Part shown: positions 36,531 through 46,449 of the stretch, piece by piece
How positions within the stretch are numbered: the stretch's first letter is position 1
How the letters are laid out: the number at the start of each line of letters is the position of its first letter
NCBI GenBank assembly: GCA_026004615.1
Contig: BPJM01000003.1
Coordinates: 186,001-250,000, forward strand
Length of the DNA: 64,000 nucleotides
DNA from: Planctomycetota bacterium
GTDB taxonomy: Bacteria > Planctomycetota > J058 > J103
Reading direction: 5' to 3'
Notes under the pieces: model-generated
Databases searched by the model: none
What the model saw: only the letters and a program-made list of their open reading frames with translations
Told to the model about the DNA's origin: nothing
Made by a program: the position numbers and the translations under genes

Positions 36531-39500
36531 GCGGCCGGCGTGCGGCACCGAGGCTCGCCGCCGGGGCGCTGGCCTTGGGGCTCGCGTTCGTGCCCGCCGC
36601 CCGGGCCGCCGCGCAGCTGGCGAGCCCGACGCCACCCAGCACGGCGCCGCCGGGTTTCGCCGAGGAGCAGGCGGCGCTCGCCGCGCAGGCGCGGCTCGCC
36701 CATGCCGCCGCCTGCGCCCACTTCGCGGCCGCATGGCGGGCGGCGCTCGCCGCAGGGAGCTGGGCGCACGCCGAGGTGTATCTGCACCAGCTCGCCGCGC
36801 TCGCCGCGCGCACCGCGCGCCACCGCGAGCTGTTGCAGGCGGTGCCGGCAGTACAGCCGCACTGGCCGCCGCTGTTGCGGGCGCGGGCCCGGGGCTACCG
36901 GGCCCAGGCGCTGCTCGCGCTCGGCCGGCCCGGCGAGGCGGAGCGCGAACTCGCGCCGCTGGGGTTCATCGAGCGGTTTGCGATCGCGGGCCCGTTCGAC
37001 AACGAGCGCGGCGGCGGCTTCGAGGTCGTCTACGGGCCGGAGCGGCCGGGCGAGGACGGGCCGGAGGCGCGCTACCCGGGCAAGGTGCGCGAGGTGGGCT
37101 GGCGCGCGCCGGAGCCCGCCACCTTCCTCGGGGTCTGTGATCTGGACGCGCTGCTGCGCCCCCATGACGAGGCGCTCGCCTACGCACGGGTCTACCTCCA
37201 CCACCAGGGCGATCCCCTGCCGGCGCTGCTCTGGATCGGCTCGGACGAGGGGCTCAAGGTCTGGTGGAACGACCGGCTGGTGCTGGCGCGGGACGTGGTG
37301 CGCGAGCGCTTTCCCGATCAGGATGCGGCGGCGGTCCTGCTCCAGCCCGGCTGGAACGAGCTGTTGCTCAAGGTGACCGAGCGCAAGGGGGCATGGGCCT
37401 TTCAGGTACGGCTGACCGACTGGCAGGGCGAGCCGCTCGCGCTGCCGGCCGCGCCGGCGCTGCCCCCCGAAGAGCGGCATGCCCCGCCGGGGGGCGAGCT
37501 GCCGCCGGTGCCGCCCCTGGACGCCCGCGCCTACTTCGCGGCCCGCACCGCCGCGCCCGGGGCCACCGCGCGCGACTGGTACCACCTCGGGGTGGTGCTG
37601 CGCACCTTCCACGCCCACGATGTCTCCGAGCATCCCGCCCGCGAGGCGTTCGCACGCGCCTGCGCGCTCGCTCCCGCGGTGGCGGCCTACCAGCTCGCGC
37701 TGGCGAGCGCGGCCGGGGTGGAGGACGAGCTCAGCGTGCGCCGCGAGGACGATCCGCGCCGGCACGCCCTGGAGCAGGCGCTGCGGCTCGATCCCGAGTG
37801 CGCCGCCGCCGCGGTCGCGCTCGCGCGCTACTATCTCGACCGGCAGCACAGCCCCGAGCAGGCCGCGGCTTACCTGGAGCGCGCGCGCGCCGCAGCGCCC
37901 GAGGCGGTAGAGGTGTACGAACTGGCGGTGGAGCTGGCCGCGCGGCGTGGCCGCGGCGCCGAGGCCGCGGTGCGGCTGCGCCAGCTCGCCGCCGCCCCCG
38001 CCGCCCTCAGCTCTTTAGCCGCGCTGGTGCAGCTCGCCGGCGCCGCGCGCGCCCAGGGCAGGATCGCCGCGGCGCAGGCGTGGCTGGAGCGCGCGCTCGC
38101 GCTCGAGGCGAGCCACGCGCCCGCGCGCCAGCAGCTGGTGGAGCTGCTCTGCGCGGCGGGCGCCCTGCCGGCGGCGATCGCGCGCCTGCAGGAGGGCATT
38201 CGCCTGGCGCCCTTCGCGCTGCAGTGGCGGGTGCGGCTGGCGGAGCTGCACCACGCGGCCGGCCAGCCGGCGGCCGCGGCGGCGGTGCTCGAGGACGCGC
38301 TCGCGATCGCACCCGAGGATGCGGAGCTGCACGAGCGCCGCGGCCGGATGCTGTTGCTCGCCGGCGAGCGCGCGGCGGCGCTCGCCGCCTTCGACCGCGC
38401 GCTGGCGCTCGATCCCCACCGCCCGGCACTCCGCCGCTACCTGGAGCTGTTGCGCGCGGGCGAGCGGCCGTTGGAGGACGCCTGGCGGATCGAGCTGGAG
38501 CCGGTGCTGGCGCGGGCGCGCAGCCTGCCGCTGGAGCCCCGGGTGGCCGCGCGGGTGCTGCTCGACCAGAGCGTGGTGCGGGTGGAGCGGGATGGGCGGG
38601 CGAGCCGCTTCCGCCAGCTCGTCCTCCGGCTGGAGAACGACGATGGGGTGGCGCGCCAGGGTCGTTTCGAGGTGAGCTACGCCGTCGGCGAGCAGCAGGT
38701 GCGCTTCCGCCGGGCCGCGGTCATCAAGCCCGACGGGCGGCAGCTCGAGGCCGTGCTCGCCGGGCGGCTCGCCACGGCGGGCCATGCTGCCAGCGGCGAG
38801 CTGACCCAGTACGCGCGCGCCAGCGTGACGCTGCCGCCGCGCGAGATCGGCGACGTGGTGGTGATCGAGTATCGGCTCGACGACCTGGTGCAATCGTTCT
38901 TCGGCGATTACTTCGGCCACGTGCATCTGTTCGCCGCGAACGAGCCGGTGCTCCGCTCGCGCCTGGTGCTGCTGGCGCCCGCCGAGCGGGAGCTGTACGT
39001 GCACGCCCGCCCGCCGGAGCTGAAGCCGCTCGAGGACCGCGAGCAGGACGGGCTGCGGGTGCGGATCTGGGAGCTCTGCGATCTGGCGCCCATCGAGCTC
39101 GAACCCGACATGCCACCGCTCGCGGAGCTCGCGCCCGCCGTCGAGATCTCAAGCTTCGACAGCTGGGACAGCTTCGCCCGCTGGTACTGGAACCTGATCC
39201 GCAAGCAGCACGAGGTCTCGCCCGAGATGCGGGCCAAGGTGCGGGAGCTGGTTGCGGGCGCGCGCACGCGCGAGGAGAAGATCCGCGCCATCTACGCCTT
39301 CGTCGCCCAAGAGGTGCGCTACAACGATCGCTGGGAGTTCGGCGTGCACGGCTTCAAGCCGTACAACGCCGCCTCGATCTTCGCCCGCCGCTTCGGCGAC
39401 TGCAAGGACAAGGCGCTGCTGATCAACACCATGCTGGGCGAGGTGGGCATCGAGGCCTACCCGGTGCTGGTCCGCGCCGCGCCGCGCCGGCCGGCCGAGG

Positions 39501-40378
39501 ACCTGGCGCTGCCGCTGATCAGCCACTTCAACCACTGCATCTCCTTCGTGCCGGGACCGGGTCCAGGCGGCGCGGACGGCTGGTTCCTCGACGGGACGGC
39601 CCAGTTCCACGACCCCGAGTCCATCCCGGGCATGGACGCCGGCGCGCGCGTGGTGGTCGTGCGCCCCCAGGGCGCCGAGCTGCGCCAGGTCCCGGTGCCG
39701 CCGCCGCTCGCGGGCAACGGGGTGCAGGAGCAGCAGACGGTGCGGCTGTTGCCCGGCGGCGGGGCGGAGATCGAGCTCGAGCTCAGCGCCGCGGGCGAGG
39801 CGGCGGCGCTGGTGCGCAACCTGCTCGCCAACCCGGCGCAGCGGCGGGAGGTGCTGGAGCGGGTATACGGCCGGCAGTTCGCCGGGCTGCGGGTGCTGGC
39901 GGTCGAGACCGGCGAGCTGGCGCCGCCCAGCGCGCCGCTGCGCGTGCGTGCTCGCCTGCAGGTGCCGCGCCTGCTGGAACGGGGCAGCGCGGGGCTGCAG
40001 CTGCGCGAGCTGGGCAACCCGCTGGAGCAGTGGCTGAGCGGGGTCGAGCGGCTCGGCCGGCTGGCCGGCAGCGCGGTGCGCCGCCACGACCTGTTGCTCG
40101 CGCCGCCGTGGGGCGTGTGGCAGCGGATCCGGGTCGAGCTGCCGTCCCGCCACGCCACCAAGAGCCTGCCCCCACCGGTGGAACTGCAGAGCGAGTTCGG
40201 CAGGTACCACAAGCGTTACCAGCTGCGCGAAGGGGCTCTGGAGATCGAGCGCCGGCTGGAGCTCAGCGCCCAGCGCGTGCCCGCGGAGCGCTACGAGGCC
40301 TGGCGCGCCTTCGCCACCGGGGTCGACCGCGCCGAGGAGCGGCGCGCGCTGCTCGGGTCGCTGGACCTGGAGGACTGA
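36527..40378 (+). CDS. Exported TPR protein with DUF3857 and transglutaminase-like domains
   Basis: A 1283-residue protein from GTG 36527, overlapping the previous stop as GTGA. After a signal peptide (LAAGALALGLAFVPAARA) come a PA14/discoidin-like part (AIAGPFDNERGGGFEVVYG; WWNDRLVLARDV) and TPR helices (about 350-660). A DUF3857 beta domain follows (FRQLVLRLENDDGVA; YARASVTLPPREIGDVVVIEY), then a transglutaminase-like core with the triad Cys959 (FGDCKDKALLI), a His at about 1000-1003 and Asp1022 (WFLDGTAQ). Such proteins are periplasmic; the transglutaminase fold may crosslink or cleave peptides. The following gene is a paralogue three bases away. Confidence 0.85.
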   Translation: MSGRRAAPRLAAGALALGLAFVPAARAAAQLASPTPPSTAPPGFAEEQAALAAQARLAHAAACAHFAAAWRAALAAGSWAHAEVYLHQLAALAARTARHRELLQAVPAVQPHWPPLLRARARGYRAQALLALGRPGEAERELAPLGFIERFAIAGPFDNERGGGFEVVYGPERPGEDGPEARYPGKVREVGWRAPEPATFLGVCDLDALLRPHDEALAYARVYLHHQGDPLPALLWIGSDEGLKVWWNDRLVLARDVVRERFPDQDAAAVLLQPGWNELLLKVTERKGAWAFQVRLTDWQGEPLALPAAPALPPEERHAPPGGELPPVPPLDARAYFAARTAAPGATARDWYHLGVVLRTFHAHDVSEHPAREAFARACALAPAVAAYQLALASAAGVEDELSVRREDDPRRHALEQALRLDPECAAAAVALARYYLDRQHSPEQAAAYLERARAAAPEAVEVYELAVELAARRGRGAEAAVRLRQLAAAPAALSSLAALVQLAGAARAQGRIAAAQAWLERALALEASHAPARQQLVELLCAAGALPAAIARLQEGIRLAPFALQWRVRLAELHHAAGQPAAAAAVLEDALAIAPEDAELHERRGRMLLLAGERAAALAAFDRALALDPHRPALRRYLELLRAGERPLEDAWRIELEPVLARARSLPLEPRVAARVLLDQSVVRVERDGRASRFRQLVLRLENDDGVARQGRFEVSYAVGEQQVRFRRAAVIKPDGRQLEAVLAGRLATAGHAASGELTQYARASVTLPPREIGDVVVIEYRLDDLVQSFFGDYFGHVHLFAANEPVLRSRLVLLAPAERELYVHARPPELKPLEDREQDGLRVRIWELCDLAPIELEPDMPPLAELAPAVEISSFDSWDSFARWYWNLIRKQHEVSPEMRAKVRELVAGARTREEKIRAIYAFVAQEVRYNDRWEFGVHGFKPYNAASIFARRFGDCKDKALLINTMLGEVGIEAYPVLVRAAPRRPAEDLALPLISHFNHCISFVPGPGPGGADGWFLDGTAQFHDPESIPGMDAGARVVVVRPQGAELRQVPVPPPLAGNGVQEQQTVRLLPGGGAEIELELSAAGEAAALVRNLLANPAQRREVLERVYGRQFAGLRVLAVETGELAPPSAPLRVRARLQVPRLLERGSAGLQLRELGNPLEQWLSGVERLGRLAGSAVRRHDLLLAPPWGVWQRIRVELPSRHATKSLPPPVELQSEFGRYHKRYQLREGALEIERRLELSAQRVPAERYEAWRAFATGVDRAEERRALLGSLDLED

Positions 40379-40381
40379 GGG

Positions 40382-43300
40382 GTGAGGGCAAGGTCGCTGG
40401 CGCGCGGCCACCTCGTGGCGCGGGCGCGGAGCTGTTCGAGGGCGCTCGGCGCGCTGCTGCGGGTGGGAGCACTGCTGGCGCTGCCGGGGGCTCTGCCCGC
40501 GGCGGGGGCAGCCGAGCCGCTGCTCGACGTGCCGGGCTACGAGGCGCTGACCTCGAGCGCGGAGGCGCGTGGCGACCTCGACGGCTTCGTGGCCCAGCTG
40601 ACCGCGGTGATCGCCGAGCGGCCCGGTTCGCAGGCGGGGGCGCTCGCGCTGGCGCGCCTGGCGGAGGTGCGGCGCCAGGCCCCGCGGGGCAGTGCGATCG
40701 CGCGGCCGGTGCTGGAGCGGCTGTTCGCCGAGCGCGCGTTTGCGGGCGCCGGGAGCGAGCCGGCGCTGCGCACCGCCAACCTCGACCGGGCGCTCGCGCT
40801 GCTGGCGGCGCTGCGCGCGGAGGCCGGCGACTGGCAGGGCGCGGCCGCCGTGCAGCAGCAGCGCGGCGTCGTCCGGCACTGGCTGCTGGCCGGACCGTTC
40901 GGGCTGAGCGGGCAGGGGGCGCACCGGCGGCCGTTCGCGCCCGAGCAGCTGCTCGCGCAGCCCGCTGCGCTGGCGGCCGCCGAGCCGCTGCCGCCCGGGG
41001 GTGGCCCGCCGCGGCCGCCCCGCCGCTGGCGGGCGTTCCGCGTGCCGGCCGCCGAGTCCGTGCTCCGCTTCGGCCACCGGGTGCAACCGGCGCGCGGGGT
41101 GGTCTACGCGCTGGCCCAGCTGCGCGCCGCGCCGGGAGCCCAGGCGTGGGTGAGCGCGGGCTCGAGCGGCTCGTACAAGGTCTGGTGGAACGGCGAGCGG
41201 ATCGCCGATGTCGACCGCGGCGCGGGCTACGCCCCGGAGGAGGTCCGCTTCCCGGTCCGCTTCGGCGAGGGCTGGCAGCGGGTGCTGATCAAGTGCGGGG
41301 GGGGCGAGGTGAGCCTGCGCCTGCTGGCCGCCGACGGCAGCGGTCCGCCGCCGGAGTTCGAGGTGCTGGCGAGCGAACAGATCGCGCCCTCTGGCCAGGC
41401 CGAGCTCGGCGTGCCGCTGCCCGCGGTCGCCGATCCGGGGGCGGAGGCCGTGCCGCCGCTGGAACGCGCGGCCCGCGGCTGGCTGCTGGCCGAAGCGGGG
41501 GTGGTGCCCGCGGGGCTGGCGGCGCTGCAGGCGGCCGCCCAGCAGCTGCCCGCCTCTGCGCACCTGCAGATGCACCTGGCGCGGCTGTACGAGCGGGCAC
41601 CGCACTATCCGCGCGAGCGGGCGCGCAACGAGGCGCGCCGGCACTGGCGCCGCGCGCTGCAACTGGACCCGGATCTGGTGCCGGCGCGGCTGTGGCAGGC
41701 GCGCGCGCTGGACGAGGACGGCAAACCGGTCGAGGCCTTCCGCGCCCTGCATGCGCTGGGTGCGCAGGCGGGGCTGGGGCAGGCGCACGCGGCCGCCGCC
41801 GCGATCGCGCGCCGCGAAGGCTGGGAGCAGCAGGCACGCGAGGAGCTCCTGGCATGGGCGGCGCTGGCGCCCGGGGACCCCGAGCCGCTGCTCGAGCTGG
41901 CGGAGCTGGAGCGCGAGCTGGGGGCGGCGCAGCGCGAGGAGCAGCTGTTGCGCGCCGCGGCGGCGCTCGATGCGACGCGGCTGGAGGCGGAGGAGCGGCT
42001 AGCGGAGCTGGCGATCGCGCGCGGGGCCGCCGCGCAGGCGGTGGCGATCCAGCAGCGCTTGCTCGCGCGCACGCCGGACGATCCCTGGCGGCTGCGCCAG
42101 CTGGCCGACGCGCTGCTGGCGGCAGGTGAGCCGGAGCGCGCGGCGGCGCTGCTCGTCGAGGCGGCGGAGCATGCGGGCGGGGACGCCCTCGCCTTCGAGG
42201 CGGCGGGGCGGCTGTGGCTGGAGCGCTGGGCGGAGCTGAGCGCCGGTCCGGATGGCTCTTTGCGCTGGCCGCCCCTGCCCGCGCCGCCGGGGGCCAGCGG
42301 CGGCGCGGGCAGCGGGGGGACGGCGCCAGCGGCAGGCGAGGGCGGTCCGGCCGCCGCCCGCGCGGCGCTGGGCGAGGGCGAGCGCGCGCTGCAGCGCGCG
42401 CTCGCCCTCGCTCCCCACCGCTACGAGCTGCGGCGGCTGCTGGCAGAACTGGGCGCCGGCACCGATCCCGACGAGGAGCTGCGCGCGCTCTGGATCCCCT
42501 TCGAGCAGGTGCTCGGCGCCGCGCCGCCCCCGGAGCGCTGGCCCGATGCGCACAGCGTCGCGCTGCTCGACCACATGATCACGCGCCTGTATCCGGATGC
42601 CTCGCGTGTGGACACCGTGCACCAGATCTTCCGCATCCAGGACGCCAAGGGCGTCGAGCGCCACCACACCCTGCAGGTGCCGGGCGAGGTGCTGGTGCTG
42701 CGAACGGTGGCGCCCGAGGGGAACAGCTACGAGCCGGTCCGGGTGGCGGGCAGCCCCGAGGTGCTGATGCCGAAGCTCGCCCCCGGAGCGGTGATCGAGC
42801 TCGCCTACCGGGTGGTGCACCCCGCGCCGCCGGTCCAGCTCGATACCGGCCGCTTCTATCTGAGTGACCCCGAACTCGAGGAGCCGTTCGCGCTCTCGCG
42901 CTGGGACGTGATCGCGCCGGCGGAACTGGCGCTGGAGCGGATGGAGCGCAACCTCCCGACGCCGGCGGCCGTGCAGGTGCGCGGCGATGGCACCGTGCAC
43001 CTGCGCTGGGAGCAGCGCCTGAGCGAGCGCGTGCGGCCCGAGCCGCTCATGCCGCCGCCGGATGAGATCGTGCCGTGGGTGCGGCTGCTGAGTCCGCTCG
43101 AACTCGAGGACGTGGCCGAGGTGTACGCCGAGCGGCTGGCCGGGCTGGCGCGCCCGAACCCGGAGCTGGAGGCGGCGGCCCGGGCGGCGATCGCAGGCCG
43201 CGAGGGCGCGCTGGCACAAGCCCAGGCGCTGTACGAGCTGGTCTGCGAGCGGGTGCGCCGGCCCGGTCCCGACTGGGAGGCGAGCCGGGTGTGGGCCGAG

Positions 43301-44248
43301 GGGGCGGGCGCGCGGCTGCCGCTGCTCCTGGCGCTGTGCCGGGCGGCCGGGCTGCCGGCGCACCTGGCCGTCACCGGCCCCAACCCGGCGCTCGTCCCCC
43401 CGCTCGACTGGACGCCGCCGCGCCCGGAGCTGTTCGAGGCCGGGCTGCTCGTGTATCTGCCCCTGGGCGAGGACAGCGGCGTCTGGGTGGCGGATGCGGG
43501 GCGGCTCGCCGCATTCGGCACCGTGCCGCTCCAGCTGGCCGGTGCCACCGCCTTGGTGCTCCAGCCCGACGGTGCGGTGCTGCGCGTGGTGCCGCCGCTG
43601 GGGCCCGAGGCGGTGCGCGTCGAGACCGAGCTGGAGGTGCGGCTGGTGGGCACCGATGCTGAGTTCGCACTCAGCACCGTGCTGCACGGCGTGCAGGGCT
43701 ACGCGCTGAAGGAACGGGTGGCGATGAGCCCCGAGCCCATGCTGCGCGGCTTCGTCGAGACGCAGGCGGCCCAGTTGTTCCACGGCGCGCGGCTGCAGGA
43801 GTTCGACTTTCCCGGGCTGCAGGCGCGCGGCGAGCCGTTCCGGCTGCGCTATCGGGCGCGGGCGCCGCGCGCGGTGAGCGAGCTCGGAGGGGCGCCGGCG
43901 GTGGCGAGCGGGCTGGTGCCGCTGCGCCTGGTGCGGACCTTCGGCGGTGTTTCCGAGCGCCGCCAGCCGCTGGCGCTACGGCTCGTGCAGATGCAGCGCG
44001 ACCGGGTGCGGATCGTGCTCGAGCCGGGCTGGGCGCTGGCGCGGGCGCCCGAACCGCTGCTGGTGCGGACCGCGATCGGCAGCTACACCCTGCGCGTGAG
44101 CGCCGGTCGCGACGAGGTGCAGCTGGAGCGGGTGGTGATCATCGAACCGGCGGTGCTGTCGCCGGCCGAGGTCGGGCCCCTGCTCGAGCAGCTGCGCCGC
44201 ATCGAGGAGGCGGAGGCGCAGCGCGTGGTGCTGCGGCGCGTGCGTTGA
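40382..44248 (+). CDS. TPR/DUF3857 paralogue with inactive transglutaminase-like domain
   Basis: A 1288-residue protein starting at GTG 40382, three bases after the preceding gene. The layout parallels its neighbour: signal peptide (ALLRVGALLALPGALPAAGA), a PA14/galactose-binding-like region (YKVWWNGERIADVD), TPR helices (about 360-640), a DUF3857-like beta part (QIFRIQDAKGVERHHTLQVPG) and a transglutaminase-like fold. Where the neighbour has FGDCKDKALLI, this protein reads EGAGARLPLLL, so the catalytic Cys is lost. It also has a long C-terminal beta region. It probably acts as a structural partner of the active paralogue. Paralogy is seen by domain order; interaction is inference. Confidence 0.82.
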   Translation: MRARSLARGHLVARARSCSRALGALLRVGALLALPGALPAAGAAEPLLDVPGYEALTSSAEARGDLDGFVAQLTAVIAERPGSQAGALALARLAEVRRQAPRGSAIARPVLERLFAERAFAGAGSEPALRTANLDRALALLAALRAEAGDWQGAAAVQQQRGVVRHWLLAGPFGLSGQGAHRRPFAPEQLLAQPAALAAAEPLPPGGGPPRPPRRWRAFRVPAAESVLRFGHRVQPARGVVYALAQLRAAPGAQAWVSAGSSGSYKVWWNGERIADVDRGAGYAPEEVRFPVRFGEGWQRVLIKCGGGEVSLRLLAADGSGPPPEFEVLASEQIAPSGQAELGVPLPAVADPGAEAVPPLERAARGWLLAEAGVVPAGLAALQAAAQQLPASAHLQMHLARLYERAPHYPRERARNEARRHWRRALQLDPDLVPARLWQARALDEDGKPVEAFRALHALGAQAGLGQAHAAAAAIARREGWEQQAREELLAWAALAPGDPEPLLELAELERELGAAQREEQLLRAAAALDATRLEAEERLAELAIARGAAAQAVAIQQRLLARTPDDPWRLRQLADALLAAGEPERAAALLVEAAEHAGGDALAFEAAGRLWLERWAELSAGPDGSLRWPPLPAPPGASGGAGSGGTAPAAGEGGPAAARAALGEGERALQRALALAPHRYELRRLLAELGAGTDPDEELRALWIPFEQVLGAAPPPERWPDAHSVALLDHMITRLYPDASRVDTVHQIFRIQDAKGVERHHTLQVPGEVLVLRTVAPEGNSYEPVRVAGSPEVLMPKLAPGAVIELAYRVVHPAPPVQLDTGRFYLSDPELEEPFALSRWDVIAPAELALERMERNLPTPAAVQVRGDGTVHLRWEQRLSERVRPEPLMPPPDEIVPWVRLLSPLELEDVAEVYAERLAGLARPNPELEAAARAAIAGREGALAQAQALYELVCERVRRPGPDWEASRVWAEGAGARLPLLLALCRAAGLPAHLAVTGPNPALVPPLDWTPPRPELFEAGLLVYLPLGEDSGVWVADAGRLAAFGTVPLQLAGATALVLQPDGAVLRVVPPLGPEAVRVETELEVRLVGTDAEFALSTVLHGVQGYALKERVAMSPEPMLRGFVETQAAQLFHGARLQEFDFPGLQARGEPFRLRYRARAPRAVSELGGAPAVASGLVPLRLVRTFGGVSERRQPLALRLVQMQRDRVRIVLEPGWALARAPEPLLVRTAIGSYTLRVSAGRDEVQLERVVIIEPAVLSPAEVGPLLEQLRRIEEAEAQRVVLRRVR

Positions 44249-44297
44249 GGCGACCGGTGGCTCGGCTCCGCCACCGTGACGAAGGAGCGAGGGGGGC

Positions 44298-45023
44298 ATG
44301 CCGGAGCTGGTGCTCTATCAGTACCCGGGGCTGGGGCGCGAGCGCTCGACGCTGTCCGGACCGTGTGCCAAGGTGCACATGGCGCTCGCCGTCAAGGGGC
44401 TGGACTACGAGGTGCGCAACCTCCGCACCCCGATGGAGGTGCGGCGGATCCACCCCCGGGGCCGGGTGCCGGTGCTGGACATCGACGGCGAGCGGGTGGC
44501 GGACAGCACCGACATCCTGACCGCGCTCGAGCGCCGCTTCCCCGAACCCCCGCTGCAACCGGCCGAGCCCTCCGCCCGCGCGCAGTGCAAGATCCTGGAG
44601 GACTGGGCCGACGAGGTGCTGTACTTCTACGTCGCCTATCTGCGGTGGCTGACCCCCGAGGGCTTCGCGCGCATCCGCCGCCACATCTTCGTGCGCTACC
44701 CCGCGCCGCTGCGCTGGCTGTTGCCCTGGATCGCCCGGCGCGAGACCCGCGCCCGCTACCGCGGCCAGGGGGTGGGGCTCAAGGACCAGGCGACGGTCGA
44801 GCGCGAGCTGCGCGAGTGCCTGCAGGCGCTGGATCAGCTGCTGGTGCCCGGTCCGTTCGTGCTCGGCGAGCAGCTCACGCGCGCCGACCTCGCGCTCTGC
44901 GCGATGGTGGATCAGCTCGCCGTGGCGGCATTGCTGCCCGAGATGGCTGCCGAGCTCCAGGCGCGCCCGGTGCTCGCGGCCTGGGCCGAGCGCGTGCATG
45001 CGCGCGCTCCCGCCGCGACCTAG
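44298..45023 (+). CDS. Glutathione S-transferase family protein
   Basis: A 241-residue two-domain protein. The N-terminal thioredoxin-like domain starts ELVLYQYPGLGRERSTLSG and carries the cis-Pro loop RVPVLDIDG and the glutathione gamma-Glu contact DSTDIL. The C-terminal domain is all-helical and includes FVLGEQLTRADLALCAM, the conserved N-capping/hydrophobic staple Asp motif. ATG 44298 has a GGAGCGAGGGGGG purine run upstream. Substrate unknown; GST-fold proteins can conjugate glutathione or serve as glutathione-dependent reductases. It is 49 bases after the transglutaminase-like paralogue and convergent with the hydrolase gene. Confidence 0.9.
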   Translation: MPELVLYQYPGLGRERSTLSGPCAKVHMALAVKGLDYEVRNLRTPMEVRRIHPRGRVPVLDIDGERVADSTDILTALERRFPEPPLQPAEPSARAQCKILEDWADEVLYFYVAYLRWLTPEGFARIRRHIFVRYPAPLRWLLPWIARRETRARYRGQGVGLKDQATVERELRECLQALDQLLVPGPFVLGEQLTRADLALCAMVDQLAVAALLPEMAAELQARPVLAAWAERVHARAPAAT

Positions 45024-45056
45024 CCGGCGTGCCGGCGGGCTGATGAGGCGTCCGGG

Positions 45057-46340
45057 TCACCGCCGCAGCAGCGACGTCCAGAACGCCGCCAGGCGTATCG
45101 CCTCGAGCCAGCTCTGCTCCTGCAGCTCGGCATGCACCACCAGTGGCGAGAGCAGGAGGTGGACCTCGGCGCCCTGCTCCCGGTAGCGCTGCGCCAGCCG
45201 CACCGACTCCGCGGGCGGGATCACGTTGTCCTGGCTGCCGTGCAACAGATACACCGGGCAGTGCGGCGGGGGGTGGCGCAGCGGCGAGAGCGCCTGCGGA
45301 CTGCGGAGCTCTCCCCGGCGCGAGGCGAGCAACGCGCCGAGCTCGGAGGTGCGGCGTTGGAGGCACAGCTCGGCCAGCCGCCGCGCCGCCTCAGGCAGTC
45401 GGCGAGCGCTGGCGCGGACCGCTTCGCTCTCCCCCTCGCGCAGGTAGGCGAGCAGCCAGCCGCGCAGGGCCTGCACCTGCGGCGCCGGCACGCACCGCTC
45501 CGCCAGCAGCCGGAGCAGCACCGCCACCGCATAGACGTGTGGCGGCAGCGGCTCGCCAGGCTCGGTGCCTCCGGTGCACAGATACTCGATCACCGCATCC
45601 AGATCCGCATGTCCGCCGAGCGCGAACGCGAAGTGGAGCCGATCGCGCAGCCCCGGCCGGCTCACCGCGCTCAGCATGAGGCCGCCGCCGAAGCTGACTC
45701 CCATCGCCCCGATCCGGCTGCTCGCAGCTGCGTCGCCCGGCGGCGGGTGCAACACCGTGCCGGCGGGAGCAGGCGCGCGGCCCGCCGGCGGGCCGGCTGC
45801 CGCTGCGCCGGCCAGGGGTGGTTGCGCGGACAGCTCGGGCTGCGCCAGCAGCCAGCGCGCGGCGCGCTCGATCTCTTCGACCGTGCGGGCGCCGAGCTCG
45901 AAGGCCACCAGATCGGGGAACTCCGGCGTCAGCACCGCGTAGCCGCTCTGCGCCAGCAGCCGCGCCAGGGTGATCAGGCGAGGCTCATCGATCCCGGCAG
46001 CGTGCAGCCCGTGCACGAACAGCACCGCGCGGCGCGGCGGGCGGCCTGGCGGCAGATACAGCCGGGCGCGCAGCGCCCGGCCGGCCGGCGCGTCCTGCAC
46101 CACGGCCGGGATGCGCACCGGCTGCACCTGCACGGATTCGGCGCGCGGCGCTACCCCGGCCTGCGCGGCCCGATAGCGCGCGAGGAACACCAGCCCCGGC
46201 AGCACCAAGCGCGCGAGCAGCAGATAGCCGAGTGCCAGCGCGGCGAGCAGCACGAGCGCCGCCGCGAGCAGCCGGCGGCGCAGCCGCCCGCTGGTCTGCC
46301 GCGAGCTGCCTGCCGCCGGTTGCGGCCGTGCCGCCTCCAT
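45057..46340 (-). CDS. Membrane-anchored alpha/beta hydrolase
   Basis: A 427-residue protein with an N-terminal membrane helix (about 24-52: LLAAALVLLAALALGYLLLA) and a periplasmic alpha/beta hydrolase fold. The oxyanion strand is AVLFVHGLHAAG, and the nucleophile elbow is GAMGVSFGGGLM with the GxSxGG serine. The acid is likely Asp of HGSQDNVIPP, and the base His of LVVHAELQ. A 100-residue helical cap sits between nucleophile and acid. A Pro/Ala-rich insertion precedes the elbow. An esterase or peptidase role is plausible; the substrate is not known. ATG 46340 is used, with a weak AGG before it. Confidence 0.85.
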   Translation of the reverse strand: MEAARPQPAAGSSRQTSGRLRRRLLAAALVLLAALALGYLLLARLVLPGLVFLARYRAAQAGVAPRAESVQVQPVRIPAVVQDAPAGRALRARLYLPPGRPPRRAVLFVHGLHAAGIDEPRLITLARLLAQSGYAVLTPEFPDLVAFELGARTVEEIERAARWLLAQPELSAQPPLAGAAAAGPPAGRAPAPAGTVLHPPPGDAAASSRIGAMGVSFGGGLMLSAVSRPGLRDRLHFAFALGGHADLDAVIEYLCTGGTEPGEPLPPHVYAVAVLLRLLAERCVPAPQVQALRGWLLAYLREGESEAVRASARRLPEAARRLAELCLQRRTSELGALLASRRGELRSPQALSPLRHPPPHCPVYLLHGSQDNVIPPAESVRLAQRYREQGAEVHLLLSPLVVHAELQEQSWLEAIRLAAFWTSLLRR

Positions 46341-46449
46341 CCTGCGCCCGCTCCGTAACGATCCCTCACCCCGGTCCCCGGCCGCACTTTACAGTCGCCG
46401 GCCCCCGCGGGCCAGCCGCGGCGTGCGGGACCGGCGCCGCGCCAGGGGC

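Noticed and set aside
37264-42129. A 1621-codon plus-strand frame across both transglutaminase-like genes
   Set aside because: It crosses the boundary between two recognised genes and encodes Arg/Gly/Ala filler; the true frames carry TPR and transglutaminase motifs.
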